Origin: Hyaloscypha bicolor E
Taxonomy: Eukaryota; Ascomycota; Leotiomycetes; Helotiales; Hyaloscyphaceae
Length of the DNA stretch: 64,000 bases
Assembly: GCF_002865645.1 (NCBI RefSeq)
Contig: NW_020194555.1
Coordinates: forward strand, 2,754,288-2,818,287
Direction of reading: 5' to 3'
In this document: in pieces, positions 37,690 to 51,219 of the stretch
How the letters are laid out: the number at the start of each line of letters is the position of its first letter
Numbering within the stretch: the stretch's first letter is position 1
Position numbers and translations under genes: made by a program
The notes under the pieces: model-generated
Seen by the model: only the letters and a program-made list of their open reading frames with translations
Told to the model about the DNA's origin: nothing
Database searches by the model: none

Positions 37690-40130
37690 TAGCTACCTCT
37701 ATAAACCCCCAGAAACGCAAGCGAGCTGATTCAACTCTTAATTCAATTACAGTTCTCACTATAGCTAAAGAAGCTATAATCCAAGCGACTATTAACGAAC
37801 GGCATGAGAAACCCTCTAATATAGAGGATAATTCTAATGATTCAGATATTAAACCAAGTAATAAAGAGCTTGAAGATTCGACCCTCTTTTGGGTTCAGCG
37901 GAAGCTTCTTATTAGTGGATATAAGACGATTATTTTAGAGAAGCCTATAGTTATATAGCGAGATCAGAGACTTATGGAATAAACTAGTAAGTTTCTTACT
38001 TATTTACTTATTTTTATATTATAATATAAGTATACTAAGAATATTTCTAGCTTCCAGAGGCTCATATTACTCCAAATTAATAAAGGAATTAGTAAAGCCA
38101 TTGAGAACTTAATAAATGCATGTATATAACCAGAGGGCAAAAGATACTCAAGCTATAGCGCAATCTAGTAGGCTTAAGACCCCTATAATTATACTATCTT
38201 TTAAATAAAAGAGGCTATAATTCGATATTATTAGGGGGCTAATTGATATCCCTAGAGATATGTAATTAAGGGAAGAGTAAAGGCTTGAAGATAAAGATAA
38301 TAGAGCGAACGAACTACTTCTGGATACCCTTATTAGAGATACTTGTGGATATAACGAAGCTCTAGATATACGAATGACTTATCAGGAAGTCCTTAATAAT
38401 ATGGATATAAAGCTAGTACGAATAAAAGACCCCTATACCTCCTGTATAATTACTAACTTATACTTACTCCGGTAATATACCTAATAGCTTATAAAGCTAA
38501 GGCAATATCGGCTAGGAAGAATTAATACATCTCTCTTAGTAGCCGCTAGTAATTATCGTTTTAATAATAGAAAGACGCTTGCTCGGCGAATTAGGGGGTT
38601 ATTTAATTACTATTAATAGTGGCATGGTATTCCGCAAGAGGCTAGGGGTAGTAAAAGAAATAGAGCGTCTTATCTGGATAATGAGGACGTATTCTTAGCC
38701 TATCGAACTTGGTTAATTAATTAAGAGCTTGGAATAATATTACTAAATGATTTCCTAAATACCGTTAATCAGGAGATTTTACCTCGATTATTATTAATAA
38801 TTAACAAGCCTATTACTCGCAGTATAGCTTACTTATGGCTCCCTAGGCTCGGCTTTTATTACCATAAGACTAAGAAAGGGCTTTATATAAATAGATACGA
38901 ATGACCTAATATAATTCAGTATTATTAAGAGGTATTTTTACTACTAATAAACGAGCTTTTATTATATATAGTTTAATACGAGGAGGATAAAGCTAGTACG
39001 TGGCATACGATTTAACCTATACTCCTAATTAGGGGTCAGGTATACGTAATATACTTTTATAACGAGAGCTATTTCCATGGTTTCGATTATAAAAAGAGCC
39101 TCTGGCTAGCAGATAATTAGCAAAAAATGCCCGGAAAGAGTAAAGGGAGGCTAATTTACGATTCTGAGTTTGTGGGCCCTGAGGGGCGTATTAGAGTACT
39201 AAATAATAAAGGCATCTTTATCCCAGACGACCCTAATTTGGATGCCCGTCAAATTATATATCCAGGCTCAAATGGAGACCCCTGGTGGGATATAAAATAG
39301 CTACTAGTTCAGATTACTAGGACGCTCGATATATTTGAACAGAAGCACCCAAACTGTATAGCTATTCTAATATTTAATTAGTCTTCTGTATACGCTTCGC
39401 ATGGCGAAGGTGTACTGAATGCCTTTAGTATAAATAAGGCACTAGGGGGGGTTAAAAAGGGTAATATTAAGCCCTATAGGAGGGATATATATTTCCTACC
39501 AGAGTATATGATTCCGGGGCTATAAGGCACTATTCAAGTCCTTTGGTAACTTAATCCGAATAGAGAAAGAGAGCCTAAGGGTATGGAACAGATTCTTATT
39601 AAGCGAGGTTATAATATCCCTGGCTTAAGATTTAAGTGCCCAAAGGGTACTAGGTATACTATACCCCTTAAATACCCTCCCGCTATCGAACAAACGTGCT
39701 ATTTAGCTCGTATTCTATCGAATCACCAAGACTTCTTTAAAGAGAAGTCTCAAGTTAAAGAGCTTATTACGGAGCGAGGGTATAAGGCTGTGTTTTTACT
39801 GAAGTTCCACTGCGAAATCAACCCAATTGAGATATATTAGGGGTATAGCAAAACTCGATATTATCAAGTAAAGAAGACTAGCTTCCCAGATGCCAAAGCT
39901 AAGGTAGTAGAGGCACTTGAAGCTTGTTCAATTGAGACTATACAGAGGTTCTATAATCGTACGTTCCGCTAGATAGATGCATATCGGAAGGGATTGAGTA
40001 TTAAATAAGCTGCTTGGTATATAAAGAAGCAAAGACGCTATAGAACAATATCTAAAACAGTAATAGAGGAATAGGATAATATACAAAAGTAGGAGAGCGA
40101 AGGTAGCTAGAGTTTATGGAATCAGTTTAG
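37690..40130 (+). pseudogene. Mariner-type DDE transposase, broken
   Basis: Plus-strand translation with stops shows an ESYFHGFDYKKSLWLADN-like block near 39070-39120 (first catalytic region). A block AILIFN-stop-SSVYASHGEGVLNAF near 39360-39425 has the second aspartate changed to asparagine. The third block FHCEINPIEIY (about 39806-39837) matches the FHCELNPIE motif. Downstream, SFPDAKAKVVEALEACSIETIQRFYNR and DAYRKGLSIK match the usual tail of fungal mariner-like transposases. The 39583-39840 frame is simply the longest stop-free piece. Inactive. Confidence 0.75.
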
Positions 40131-40536
40131 CCAAAATTAGCTTGAATCCTATATAACTAGGGCCCTACTATATATATATAATATATAGTACTAGAGAAAG
40201 CTTTATTTAATATTTAGGAAGGTTCTTCTAAGCTTATAGGGCTTAAATATTAATATTATATTAATAATAAGGCTAGTGAGATGCTGTAATATCCCCTTGA
40301 AGTACGGGCTCACGTGACCTTAGCAAGTAGAAATATTCGCGTTTTGTATAACGAAAAATCAATAAAATAAAAAGGGTCCGTGTACTTTAGGCCTTAATTA
40401 TTAATAAACCACAAATTATATTAAAAATCCGATTAATAGGTATTTTTCGCCTGGTTCTATTCTATAATCGCATAACTTAGTATAAATTAATTAGGGTTGT
40501 GGTTAAAAAGTTATTATGGGCGTAAAAGAGCGACCA

Positions 40537-40564
40537 ATTTGTTGCTTTTGGATCGGACCGACTG
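40537..40564 (-). repeat. Right TIR of the mariner-like element
   Basis: 28 bp, exact inverted copy of the left end, followed by TA. Confidence 0.9.
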
Positions 40565-40759
40565 TATACGCAGATCGCGGCATAAAGTGACGGGATTATA
40601 CTGTCTTAATTTACAATATTTTTATGAACTCCACTAAAGGGCCCTGTAAGGTCTCACTTAACCCCCTAAAGCAATTTCCAGGCTATTCCGCTCTAAGGGG
40701 CCCCTGAAACGGCCTGTAAGCCTCTACTAGAACTATCTTGTTTAGGGGAGGGTTATTAA

Positions 40760-41216
40760 TGTAATAGGGGCTCGAGCGCTATAGCTAATTAGGCCTAGCG
40801 AGCTATAGGGGGTTAGCTGCTTACTTTACTCTTATATAGGCTATACCGCACGTACTTTAATCTTAATTCATTTAATAATTATTCTTATAGTCTTCTCTAC
40901 TACTTAATTTATTAGCTATAGAGCTCTTTAATTAATTATTTAATTTCTCTAGCCTAGATATAATAATATACGAGCTTACGGGTAAAGAAGAGATATAAGG
41001 AGCACTTTTAAGGGCTAATTAGAATAATTATATAAGTCTAATATTAAGGAGAATCTAAAGATAAAGAAAGGAAAGAAAGAAGAAAAGAGGGAAATATTAT
41101 ATAAGCCTGTAATTCCTTAATTATAAGATTATATATCCGAATTAGGTCTAGCCTTAATACTCTAATACTAAGCTATATAAGTTAAATAAAGTAATGTCTC
41201 GTAATATTCCCTCTTC
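40760..41216 (-). repeat. Putative 3' LTR of a minus-strand gypsy element
   Basis: Begins TGTAATAGGGG and ends near TCTCGTAATATT. A purine tract on the minus strand (AAGAAGAGGG, about 41217-41226) directly follows. That is the expected polypurine-tract/LTR junction for an element lying to the right and coded on the minus strand. The left part is GC-normal and the right part strongly RIPed. The partner LTR was not found, so the length is approximate. Confidence 0.45.
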
Positions 41217-42402
41217 TTAAGACATTAGTTTATTCTTAAATTATAATATAAATAGTATTAATTTATAGTTATATTAGAGCTATAGAAAAATAAATAAGAG
41301 TTATAATACTTTATAGTTAGCTTATTTATTATTTATAATATTTACTTTTTATTATATATTCTAAATAATAATAATAGTAATAATTATTATTTAATAATAA
41401 TAAAAAGCCGGAATATATAATAATAACTTTTTATATTATTTCTAATCTTTTCTTTTTTCTAAAATAACTCTATAACGTTCTTATAATATAAGTTTTACTT
41501 TTAATATAATATATTAATAATATTAATTTATTAAATATATTATTTATTAATACTATTAATAAAGATACCTATTTTAACTCTAGCTAATACTTTAGTAGCT
41601 ATTTATTAAATCTTATATATTATTATCTTTATTAAATTATTAAGTATTTTAAATATAATTATTTATTTATTAGATTTATATTTAAGAAATATATTTATTA
41701 TATTAAGAAAAAGAATAATATCTTTTAATATATATTTAAAACTAGTTCGAATATTATTTAAATATTTATTAACCTTAAAAAGATTCCTTAATTCTATAAT
41801 CTCTTCTTCTTAACTAGAAATAACTTTTATATTTAGCTTAAGCTTTTCCTAATTAAGTAAAGAAGTATTAGGATCCTTAGTTAAGATATTAAAAGTAAAT
41901 ATAAGATAGATCTTAAATTCTTTTAAAAGCTTTAGCCTATAAGAATTTCTAATTTTCTTAAGAATTTCAAAGAGTTCTTTTTATTAATTAACTAGTTTCT
42001 AGTTAAAATAATTAGATTTTAAGTTTTTAGTTAATAAATATATAAAATTCTTAACTTATTAGTTAATTTCTTTATAATATTAGTTTATATATTTGGTTAT
42101 TATTTCCTAGGCTTTCTTTATATTCTTTTTAATAATTTCTTAGGCTTTATATATATAAATTACTAATATAAGAGTATTAATATAATTTAACTTTTTAATA
42201 AGAATTAAAGCCTTAGAAATATTATAGTTCTAGTTATTCCGGGATATAAAACTAAACTTAAGTTAATATAAAGCTATTTTAATTATAGAATAAAAAAGAA
42301 TTATTTAGGTATAATTTATTATAAAGAAAAGCTTGCTTTAATTATTTTAATAATATAAAATAAAAGACTAAAGCCTTTAATTAATATATTAATTTATAAT
42401 TT

Positions 42403-42441
<39 letters not shown>

Positions 42442-45400
42442 TTTCCTTATAATAAGTAATTAATAATTTAAGCTTAATATTAATAATATAATAGAACTTA
42501 GTTTAGAAGCTAGATATAAACTAAGCTTCTTAATTTAAAATAATTATTTCTAGAATATAATTAAAGTAATAGATTTATATAATAAAGAAAATAATTAAAC
42601 TATAAGTATTAATTATCTTATAATAAAGAATTATTATAGAATTCTTTTTAAAGTAATTAATAATTATATGAATAATATTATAATTATATTTATTTTTTAA
42701 GAATTCCTTAAAATCTATATATAAATATTATATAAAATAAGCTAATATAAGTAAAAAATAGAGTTAACTTTATTACTTTATCTAATTTAAATCGGCTCTT
42801 TTATAAATATTATAGTTATTAATATAAATCTTATAATTTATATTAATATTCTTTTAATAATACTTAAGTTTAAGTAAATAATAAGTTTTAAAAATATTAG
42901 AATAAATATTTAAGATCTAGTTATAAGCTTCTCGAATTAAGCAAATATATAATAAAGTATTTTAATTTATATAAAGCTTATTTTTATAAAATAATAAGCT
43001 ATTATTATTAATTATATATCTAGATAAGAGGTTCTTATAAATCTTTTTAAAAGTCTTATAATTATTACTTTTTAAGTCTTAAATTAGGTCCGAATTCAAG
43101 GAAAAAAGTTTAATAAATATAAGAATAGTATTTATAATAGTTTCTAGAAACTAGTTTATTAATTTAATATTAATTTAAGAATTTAATTATTTTATAAAAA
43201 AAAGAATTTTAAAAGAATTATTTTTCTTAATAATTTTATAAATAATAATATTTTATTCTTATTAATTAAATATATTAGTCTTTTAATTATTTTTATTAAT
43301 TATATATGTAATTATAAAGTTAAAGTTAAAAATAAATTCTATTTAGTATATTTATTTTATAATAAATAACTTAATAATTATAAAGTATTCTAGAAAATAA
43401 TAGTTTAAATATATTTTAATTTAATCTTAAACTAATATAAATTCGAGTCTTTACTTTTAGAAGACTTTTATAATTTTATATAGTTCTTTATTATAGATTT
43501 CCTAATTAATCTTATAGCTAATAAGTATATATAAATAGAAAGTAATAAGATATTAAGTTTTATTTTTATAAAATTAAGAGAATATTTTAGTAATTACTTT
43601 ATTTAATAAATTAGTTTCTAGTTTAGTTAGTAATTTAGAATTAAAATAATATAATATAGCTATATTTAATAAATACTTTTATATATTTATTTATTTAGAT
43701 AAATTATTTAGAAAATCGAGTAATTATTATAAAAGGCTTTATAATAAGGCTAAAGTTATATATAAACTAATAATAAAAGCTATGAAATCTTAAATATAAT
43801 TTTATACCTATAATTATAGTAGGTTTAATCTAGTTTTAAAGTAGTTTTATTTTTTTAAAATCGATTTTTAAGCCTTTAGTAATAAGAATATAACTTAGAT
43901 ATTTTATATAAATAATATTAAACTCGCTTTTCTTAATATTAATTTAAAGACTAATTTAATAAAGGCGAATTAGAATCTTATATATTTGTTTTATATATTT
44001 TAAGAAATCTTTAAAATAAATTAGAATATTATTTAAATATATAATATAGAAGTTATTTAGATAATTAATTAGAATATTATTTATATATTATTAGAAAGTT
44101 ATAAGGCTATTATAAAGGCTAAAAGGTAAGACTTTATATTTATATATTTTATATCTAGTTTAAAAAGTTATATATTCTTTAGAATTAAAGTTTATTTAAA
44201 TATAATTACAAATCTAATAAATATTAAGCTTTATAAATACTTTAGCGTTTATTATATAACTTAGTAACTTATTAATTCTAAGAATCGAGTATAAGTTATT
44301 ATAAGTTAAGAAATTAAGCTTTTAATAATTAATATAAAAATATAAGCTTTTATTTATTTTTATAATAAATAGAATTAGTAATATAAAAGAATTAGAATTA
44401 TTAATAATAAAGCTTTTATTTAGGTTATTAATTAGATATTACTTTATAGCTTAGAGCTTTATAATTAATTACTTATATAAGAATAAGAAGTAATTTAGTA
44501 AAGGCTTTTTAAGCTATATTTTATAGTTATATAAATAATAAAAGAGTAATTAATTTAACTTAACTTTATTAAAGATATTATAGAATTTCTAGTATTTAAT
44601 AAATAATATCTTATTTAGTAATAGTTTTATTTCCTTATTCTTCTTATTATTATTATTTTATCTTTCTTTAATTAAGTAATTTAACTTATAAATACTTATT
44701 TAAAAGAACTCTATTTCGAATTATTTTATATTAAAATATAAAGTATTTATAAAAATCTAATAGATATTAATTATAGACTTTTAAATAAAAGGAAATTAAG
44801 TTAAACTTATATTAATAAGTCTTTTATATTTTAAGGTTAATATAATAAAAGATTCTTTAAGTTTAAATCGAGGTTCTTAGTTTTTTATTAAAGCTTATAA
44901 TATAATAATAAGTATTATTTTATATTAACTCTTTTTATATTATTATATTTCTAGTTTAAGTTTATAATTATATTAATTAGTATTAGTTTAATAATTAGGA
45001 AATTAAAAGAATAATATAAAGTAATAAAGAATCTTAATTTTATAAATAAGAATAGAAGTTAAAGAAGTTTTAAAAGGCTATTAAAATAAGTTATACTTAA
45101 GGTTTAAGATTACTTTAAAGTATTTTATTTATTTAATTCTAGTAATAATATTTTATTATTTAAAATTAAAGATAATAAAAAGGAAATTCCGGAATTATTA
45201 TTTATTTATAATTAAATATAATTAAATAAACTAGTTTATAGAAACTTAAGTCTTATTATTAAAGCCTTTTATTAATATAATATAAAGGAGGTTCTAAATA
45301 AAGGAGCCTAATAATTTAGAGAGTTATTTAGCTAAAGAATAATTAATAAAAAGAAAACTATTTACTTTAGTATTTATTAAAGAATATAAGTTAATTCTAT

Positions 45401-45829
45401 ATTTATTTATATTAAGAAATAAAGAAACTAAAAACTATAGTTTATTTATAAGCTTAAATAAGTTTAAGCTTAATAGATTATATATATATAAGCTTAAATA
45501 AAAGTCTTATTTTAGGCTTTTTTATTTTCCTTTATTATATCTTTAAAAATATTAGCTTATTTGTCTTATTTATTTATTTCTAGTATTACTTTAATCTTAA
45601 TAATTATAGCTTTAATTATAAGAAGTTTAAAGTAATTCTTCTTCTAATAACTAGGCTTTTTATATAAATAATAAATGTTATTATTAATACTTAAGATAGG
45701 CTTGAGAAATAGAATAAGTAAAATAGAAAACTTAAGAATAGGCTTAAGAATAAGTACTTAGTCTAATCCTAAAGAAGAGAAGATTTAAAAGAGTTTTAAA
45801 ATTGTTTTAGTTTTAATATTAGAATTATA
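41217..45829 (-). mobile_element. RIPed minus-strand gypsy element
   Basis: AT-extreme DNA with one recognisable landmark: at about 44013-44057 the minus strand reads NFYIIYLNNILIYF, the gypsy RT active site with both aspartates changed to asparagine. Orientation agrees with the polypurine-like tract at 41217. A TTTA microsatellite (42403-42443) lies in the integrase half. No open frame survives. Confidence 0.6.
42403..42443. repeat. TTTA microsatellite
   Basis: About ten uninterrupted TATT units inside the RIPed gypsy element. Simple slippage repeat. Confidence 0.9.
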
Positions 45830-46167
45830 AACTAGTTTCTTATTATTTGCCTCGAGGGTAATTATTATAAACCTATAAAGGAAGCTTATGGATAAGGTAT
45901 TTATAGGAGAACTATTTATTAAAAAAACTAAGCTAAGGAAAAAAGGAAATCTCGAACCGAGATTCCTTAAGTATTTATAGTTCTTCGCTTATAGCTCGGC
46001 CTAATAGGGCTTAGTATTCTAAATTTCCCAGAGTATAGCTTCCCTTAGCTTCATTATATATAACTATTATATAACCTTAGATACTAAATACCAGATACCA
46101 GACTCAGATACTAAATGCCAGATACCAGACTCAGATACCAGGCTAGGTAAAGCATGGAATTATAATA
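45830..46167 (-). repeat. Putative 3' LTR of a second minus-strand element
   Basis: Ends ...ATTATAATA, followed by a minus-strand purine tract (GGAGGGAAG complement, 46171-46179), the same junction type as at 17226. It carries two 27-bp direct repeats AGATACTAAAT[AG]CCAGATACC... (about 46080-46135). General layout resembles the LTR at 16946-17225. The left boundary is a guess. Confidence 0.45.
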
Positions 46168-49100
46168 TTACTTCCCTCCTTAGAAAAAGCTTATTCTTAA
46201 GCAGATAGGTATTATAGAATTATTATCCAAATTATTATAGTTCTCCGTTCCGTTCTTCTAGGCTCGTATCTAGTTAACTAGCTTCTTTAGTAGGCCTGGC
46301 TATTATTAATTAGCCAAGTAATAGTCTTATAGCTTATAGGAAAAGTATTTTAGATTAGAGGCCGGATACTAGTTAAGGTCTTTATTATATTTAATCTAAC
46401 TCTATATAAGAGCTTTCCCTACTTTATTTTTAATACTAGAATATTTTATATTTCATATTCTTAATCTATTATTATTTGAATTAATAGAAGTAGTTTATTT
46501 TTCTAGTTAGGTAATAGATTATTAGTAGCCTTATATAAATAGTTAAAAGAAAAGATATTATAAATTTTAATACTTTCGGGTAATTTAATTTTATAAAAAT
46601 TACTAACTTAATATAGAATTAAATAAAGCCTAGCTATTTAATAATCTAGCTTATAGCTAAAATATTATATCTTTTATTTCTTTATTAATATATATATCTT
46701 GTCTTTTATTTTAAATTTAATAAGGTAATATTTAGTATTAATATACTTTTCTATTTTCTTTTATATCTATTCTATATTTTTCTTATCTTTTTTATAGTAT
46801 TTTCTATTTATCTAGTATTCTATTAAGCCTTTATTTTATTTAGCTTGTTTTGAGATATAGTTATTAGAATTAATTAATTAAAAGAGATTTATAAAAGTCT
46901 ATTATTAAGAAGTTTATATAAAAAAGTAAGTTAAATATAATTAATTATTAATAAGTATTTATTCTAGTTATTTTAATAATATATAATATATAAATATAAT
47001 TATTAATTAATATATTAGTTTATAATTTCTGTCTATTTATTAGTTTATAAGTAATATATTATTAATAGCTTTAGTTTTATATCTAGGATTTTATTAAACT
47101 TCTTCTAAAATACTAATATAAATTATAAACTATAATTAGAAATAATAGAGGCTAGAGAACTATAGTAATAATAAATAGTTTAGAGATATATCTTTATTAT
47201 ATTCTTTATTATAGTCGTTTTATAATAAGATATAGAAATGGCTTATTTACTTAATTAGTTAATTATAATATATATAGTATTATAGCCGGATTTCGAACTA
47301 GATATTAACTTAAAATCTATTATAATATATTATTATAAATAGTCCGGAACTAGTAAAAAGTAAAGTAAACTAGAAATTTTATTTCTTAAAATATTTGCCT
47401 ATTTATATAATTAGTAATTATAGATATATTAAATAATATTATATTATATATTCTTCTAGTAATACTATAGCTATAGTAATTTATATATCTTATCTTTATT
47501 AGAATATATTATAGAGACTTAGTTATAAGCCTTATAAATTAAATCTATATATAACTATTTCTCTAATATTATAAATTATTTATAATAAAATAGTAATTTA
47601 TTTTTTATAATAAAGTTAATATTATCCCGTTTAGTCTATTTATAAAAGGCTTATAAAGAGGAAGCTTTATAATTATCTTATAGGATTCGTTTAACTAAAT
47701 TATTTATTTTATTAAGATTATTATTATTATTTTAGAAAGAGAAAAAATAATTAATTTTAATACTAAGATTCTAAAATACTTTTAAGTCGATTTAGTTTTA
47801 AGAAAGAAAGGCTTTAGTATAATATTCTTCTTTTATTTTATTTTATTAAATAATTTTATTATTTCGGTATATTAGAATATTAGCCTTTATATTCTATTTA
47901 CCGGATCTATATTAAATAATAAAATAGTATTTAGCTAAGGCTTTAGTTTATCTAGCTTATTTATTTATAAGCTTTTTTATTATTATAAAGTACTTTAATA
48001 AATAGTAGTCTATATAGATCTGGATTTAATAAATAATTCTTTAAAGTTCCAGATATTATTAATCTAAAAACTATATAATAATAAATATTTCTTTATTATA
48101 TATCTTATAATTATATTTTATAAGTATTATTATTTTTAAGAAAAATACTATAAAATACTATTTATTATTATATTATTAGAAAAGAATACTAGTAATAATA
48201 CTATTCGAAATATTAGTCTTAATTATTAATTATTACTCTAGATTATAATAATAGAATAGAACTAATAATATAAAATAAACTTTAAGTTCTTTAAAAGTAT
48301 TCTAATAAATCTTATTAAATAAAAAGAAAATATTTATATATATAAGATTTAATAAAGGCTTAGTAATCTTATTATAATTATAGATAAACCTTTTATAAAA
48401 ATTATAGAACTTTAGAAAGGCTTATACTTTTTTTATAATCTAAAGAATTTCTTAATTCTTTATAATAATAACCTTTTTAGAGTTAATTTTAATACTATTT
48501 ATAAAGATAATAAAGCTAAAGTATTTCATATATATAATATAGAATTTATACTTTTTAATATCTATTTATAAGCCTATATCCTGGAATTACTAAAGAATCT
48601 TTTTTATATAAAGTTTATATTCTAATTTATTATTAAAATAAATAAGAATATTATCTAGATAAGCTATATAAAAGTCATTTAAATAATTAAATAGAATATT
48701 ATTTATATAATACTAGTAAGTAACTGGCCTATTAATTAATCTAAAGAATTAAACCTTATATTTATATATCCTATAATATATATAAAATATTATTAATTCT
48801 TTTAATTCGGAATCTATATAGATTTAGTAAAAAGCCTAATAAATATTAAGCTTTATAAAGATTTTGGCTTTACTAATTCTAGTTAAGGTTTTATTAATAA
48901 GAAAAAGAAAATAATAGTCTTTATAAGTAATCTAATTAGCTTCCGGTAATTAATATAGAACTATAGGCTCTCGTTAGACTTTTTATAAAAAGAATAAGAA
49001 CTATAAATAGTAATTAACTAGAAGTAACAAAATCCTTATTAAGGTTTTCTAGAAAATATTTCTTTATAGCTTCTAATTCAGCTATTATTATCTTATATAA

Positions 49101-49246
49101 GGAATTATATTCTAGATATCTCTCTATTTTCTTTTTTAATTATATCTTATAATTATATAACTAATAAGGAAATAGAATATTAGAAACTTTTTTAAAAAAG
49201 ATATTATTAAACTTAATATATTATTCGGGAATAATAGAATCTTTAA
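46168..49246 (-). mobile_element. RIPed minus-strand gypsy element, pol part
   Basis: The minus strand at about 48634-48677 reads DFYIAYLDNILIYF, the RT active site YLDDILIYS with one aspartate lost. Integrase would lie to the left. At 49247 it is joined by an LTR-like repeat of a different family, so the element is either interrupted there or chimeric. No open frame. Confidence 0.55.
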
Positions 49247-49600
49247 TATTAGAATAAATTAATAGATCTTAGGAATAAGATCCTAGAAAAAGAATATAGT
49301 TATAATATATATAGGGTTATATATAACTTAAGAATATATAATAAACCTTAGATATTATAGGTATTAATTAGAGAGATTAATAGCTCTTTAATATTATAAC
49401 TAATTACTATTTATATTATAAATATTAGAATTATAAATTACTAATTATATATATATATTATTAGGGCTTCTTATTTAGAAAAGGCTTCCCTGAACCTTAT
49501 AAGAGAAATAGAGATTAGTTCTATACTAAATTTAATATTATAGTTTTATAACTCACTAATTTATTCTATTATCTTATTACTTACTAATAAATATCTTATA
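49247..49600. repeat. LTR-like repeat, heavily mutated copy
   Basis: 354 bp matching 392-743 along its full length, with most G and C of that copy replaced by A and T here. Termini TATTAGAATAAATT and ATCTTATA. No equal-length target duplication detected. Confidence 0.6.
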
Positions 49601-50472
49601 AATTTTAAAGCCTACTTTTTAAAGAATTTCTAATAATATCCTAAAACTAGTTATTTCCCGATATATTTTAATAATATATTTAGCTTTTAGATATTTAAAT
49701 TAATATAAATAATAAAGTACTAAAGAAAAAGAATTAATTATATAAGAATTATTATATTTAAAGTATTTATTATAATAAAAAATCTATTAATTTCCTTATT
49801 TCTTTTTTTATTAATATAGAAATAAATAAAATAATTAGTTTCCTAAATAAATATATTTATATATTATTAACTAGCCTTTTTTATTTAATAATTATTTCGA
49901 GTTTTCTTTTTATAAAAGATATAACTCTAATAAACTTTTATTAATTTATAGTATTTAATTATAAAAGCAAGTTCCTAAATAAAGGCCTAGTTTTATAGAT
50001 ATTAAAATACTATATTAAGGCTAGAAATAACTATATTATTTCCGAGTTACTATTAATTTAAACTAGAAATAGCCTTAATTATAATAGTAATCTATTTAAC
50101 TAATTAGAGATATATTATTATTATTATTATTAATAATAATAATTAAAATTAAAGAGATATAGAAATTAAATTAAGGAGATTTTAGACTTTTATAATATAA
50201 TAATAAGTAATTTTTAGTAGTTATTACTATATAATTAAATACTAATAATTATATATAATAGCTAACTATTTCTTTCTTTTATTACTTATTATATTCATTA
50301 CTAAACCTGTAATATTAATATATATAATAAGCTAAATATAATAGTAATATATAAATGGCTAATTTTATACTAAAATTTAATATATATTAAGTTATGAATA
50401 TATAGTAATATTATATTACTAAACTTCTAAATAGTAGTATATTTCTATTCTTAATAACTTTTATAAATGGCA
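49601..50472. other. RIPed DNA without identified content
   Basis: AT-extreme, no frames, no domain recognised. It should contain the left end of the MULE-like element whose right end is at 51219, and possibly upstream PKS sequence beyond it. Neither could be recognised after mutation. Confidence 0.4.
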
Positions 50473-51219
50473 TATTGGGCCAATACAAATTCGGCCTCGA
50501 ATACTACTAAAGTTACTATAGCTTGAGTTAAGATCAGTGTGTCAAATGAATAGAGTAAAATAGAATAATGGCCGTTACTCATATTCTATTCAAGCATAAA
50601 CCCCGTTACTTATATTTTATTCATATATTACTCAAGTTATTCATGAATATTCATGAATAACTTGAATAACACACGTGATTATTACACGTGATGGGGCTAG
50701 CCTAGTCAGGTAAGGCTCCCGGGGGGGGGCCGCACCTAGTGCCACCTCACTACCTAATCAGGTGGTAGTAGCACTTAGTAAGTAAATTGAACCTTAGTAA
50801 TACTTCAAGTTCATTATTAAAGAAAATCAGTATTTAAGTGCCCTTATATAAGCCTGCTTAATAAGCACCTTAGTTCTTTTTTTAAAATTAAAATATATGT
50901 CAATTTATAATAATCCCGTGACTTACACGTGACTATTCATGGTTATTCATGTTATTCATGTTATTCATGAATAATTATTCTATTTTACTCAAGTTTTTTA
51001 AGCTGCTCGTTACTCATATTTTATTCAAGTTATTCATGAATATTCATGAATAACTTGAATAACTTGAATAATCCTTTGACACACTGGTTAAGATATTATA
51101 TAAATAATGAGAACTGCAGGGAAGCTATTAAAGTGTTCTAAAACATGCTTTACTGCCTTACTTATCAATTCTTATCAGGGACAGTCCGACTGTCGATTCG
51201 AACATCCTGAGACAGTTCG
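50473..51219. mobile_element. MULE-like element (right end), carrying a nested hAT MITE
   Basis: Without the 552-bp insertion, 50473-50534 plus 51095-51219 aligns to the right end of the complete MULE-like element at 53693-54677. Shared words include AAATTCGGCCTC, CACTGC and the terminal CCGACTGTCGATTCGA. The end is placed at 51219 by matching the terminus of the complete copy (...GACA-TTCG). Polyketide-synthase sequence begins at the very next base, so this copy lies inside a PKS gene. Confidence 0.7.
50527..51094. mobile_element. Non-autonomous hAT element (MITE), 552 bp, TSD GTTAAGAT
   Basis: Element 50535-51086 with 12-bp perfect terminal repeats CAGTGTGTCAAA and an exact 8-bp duplication GTTAAGAT (50527-50534 and 51087-51094). 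No coding capacity. Two copies of a 32-bp perfect palindrome with half-site CAAGTTATTCATGAAT lie at 50633-50664 and 51026-51057. The centre has an AC[AG]CGTGAT repeat and a nine-G run. Its termini differ from those of the 3.6-kb hAT at 28987, so it is a different family. Less RIP-mutated than its host. Confidence 0.9.

Larger units (their letters stand above)
37377..40566 (+). mobile_element. Tc1/mariner-like DNA transposon, 3186 bp, with 28-bp perfect TIRs
   Basis: Element 37379-40564. Both ends begin CAGTCGGTCCGATCCAAAAG and match for 28 bp without a mismatch. The target duplication is TA (37377-37378 and 40565-40566), as in the Tc1/mariner superfamily. The interior is AT-shifted and full of stops while the TIRs are unchanged. 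It begins only 138 bp after the GST stop codon. Confidence 0.9.
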
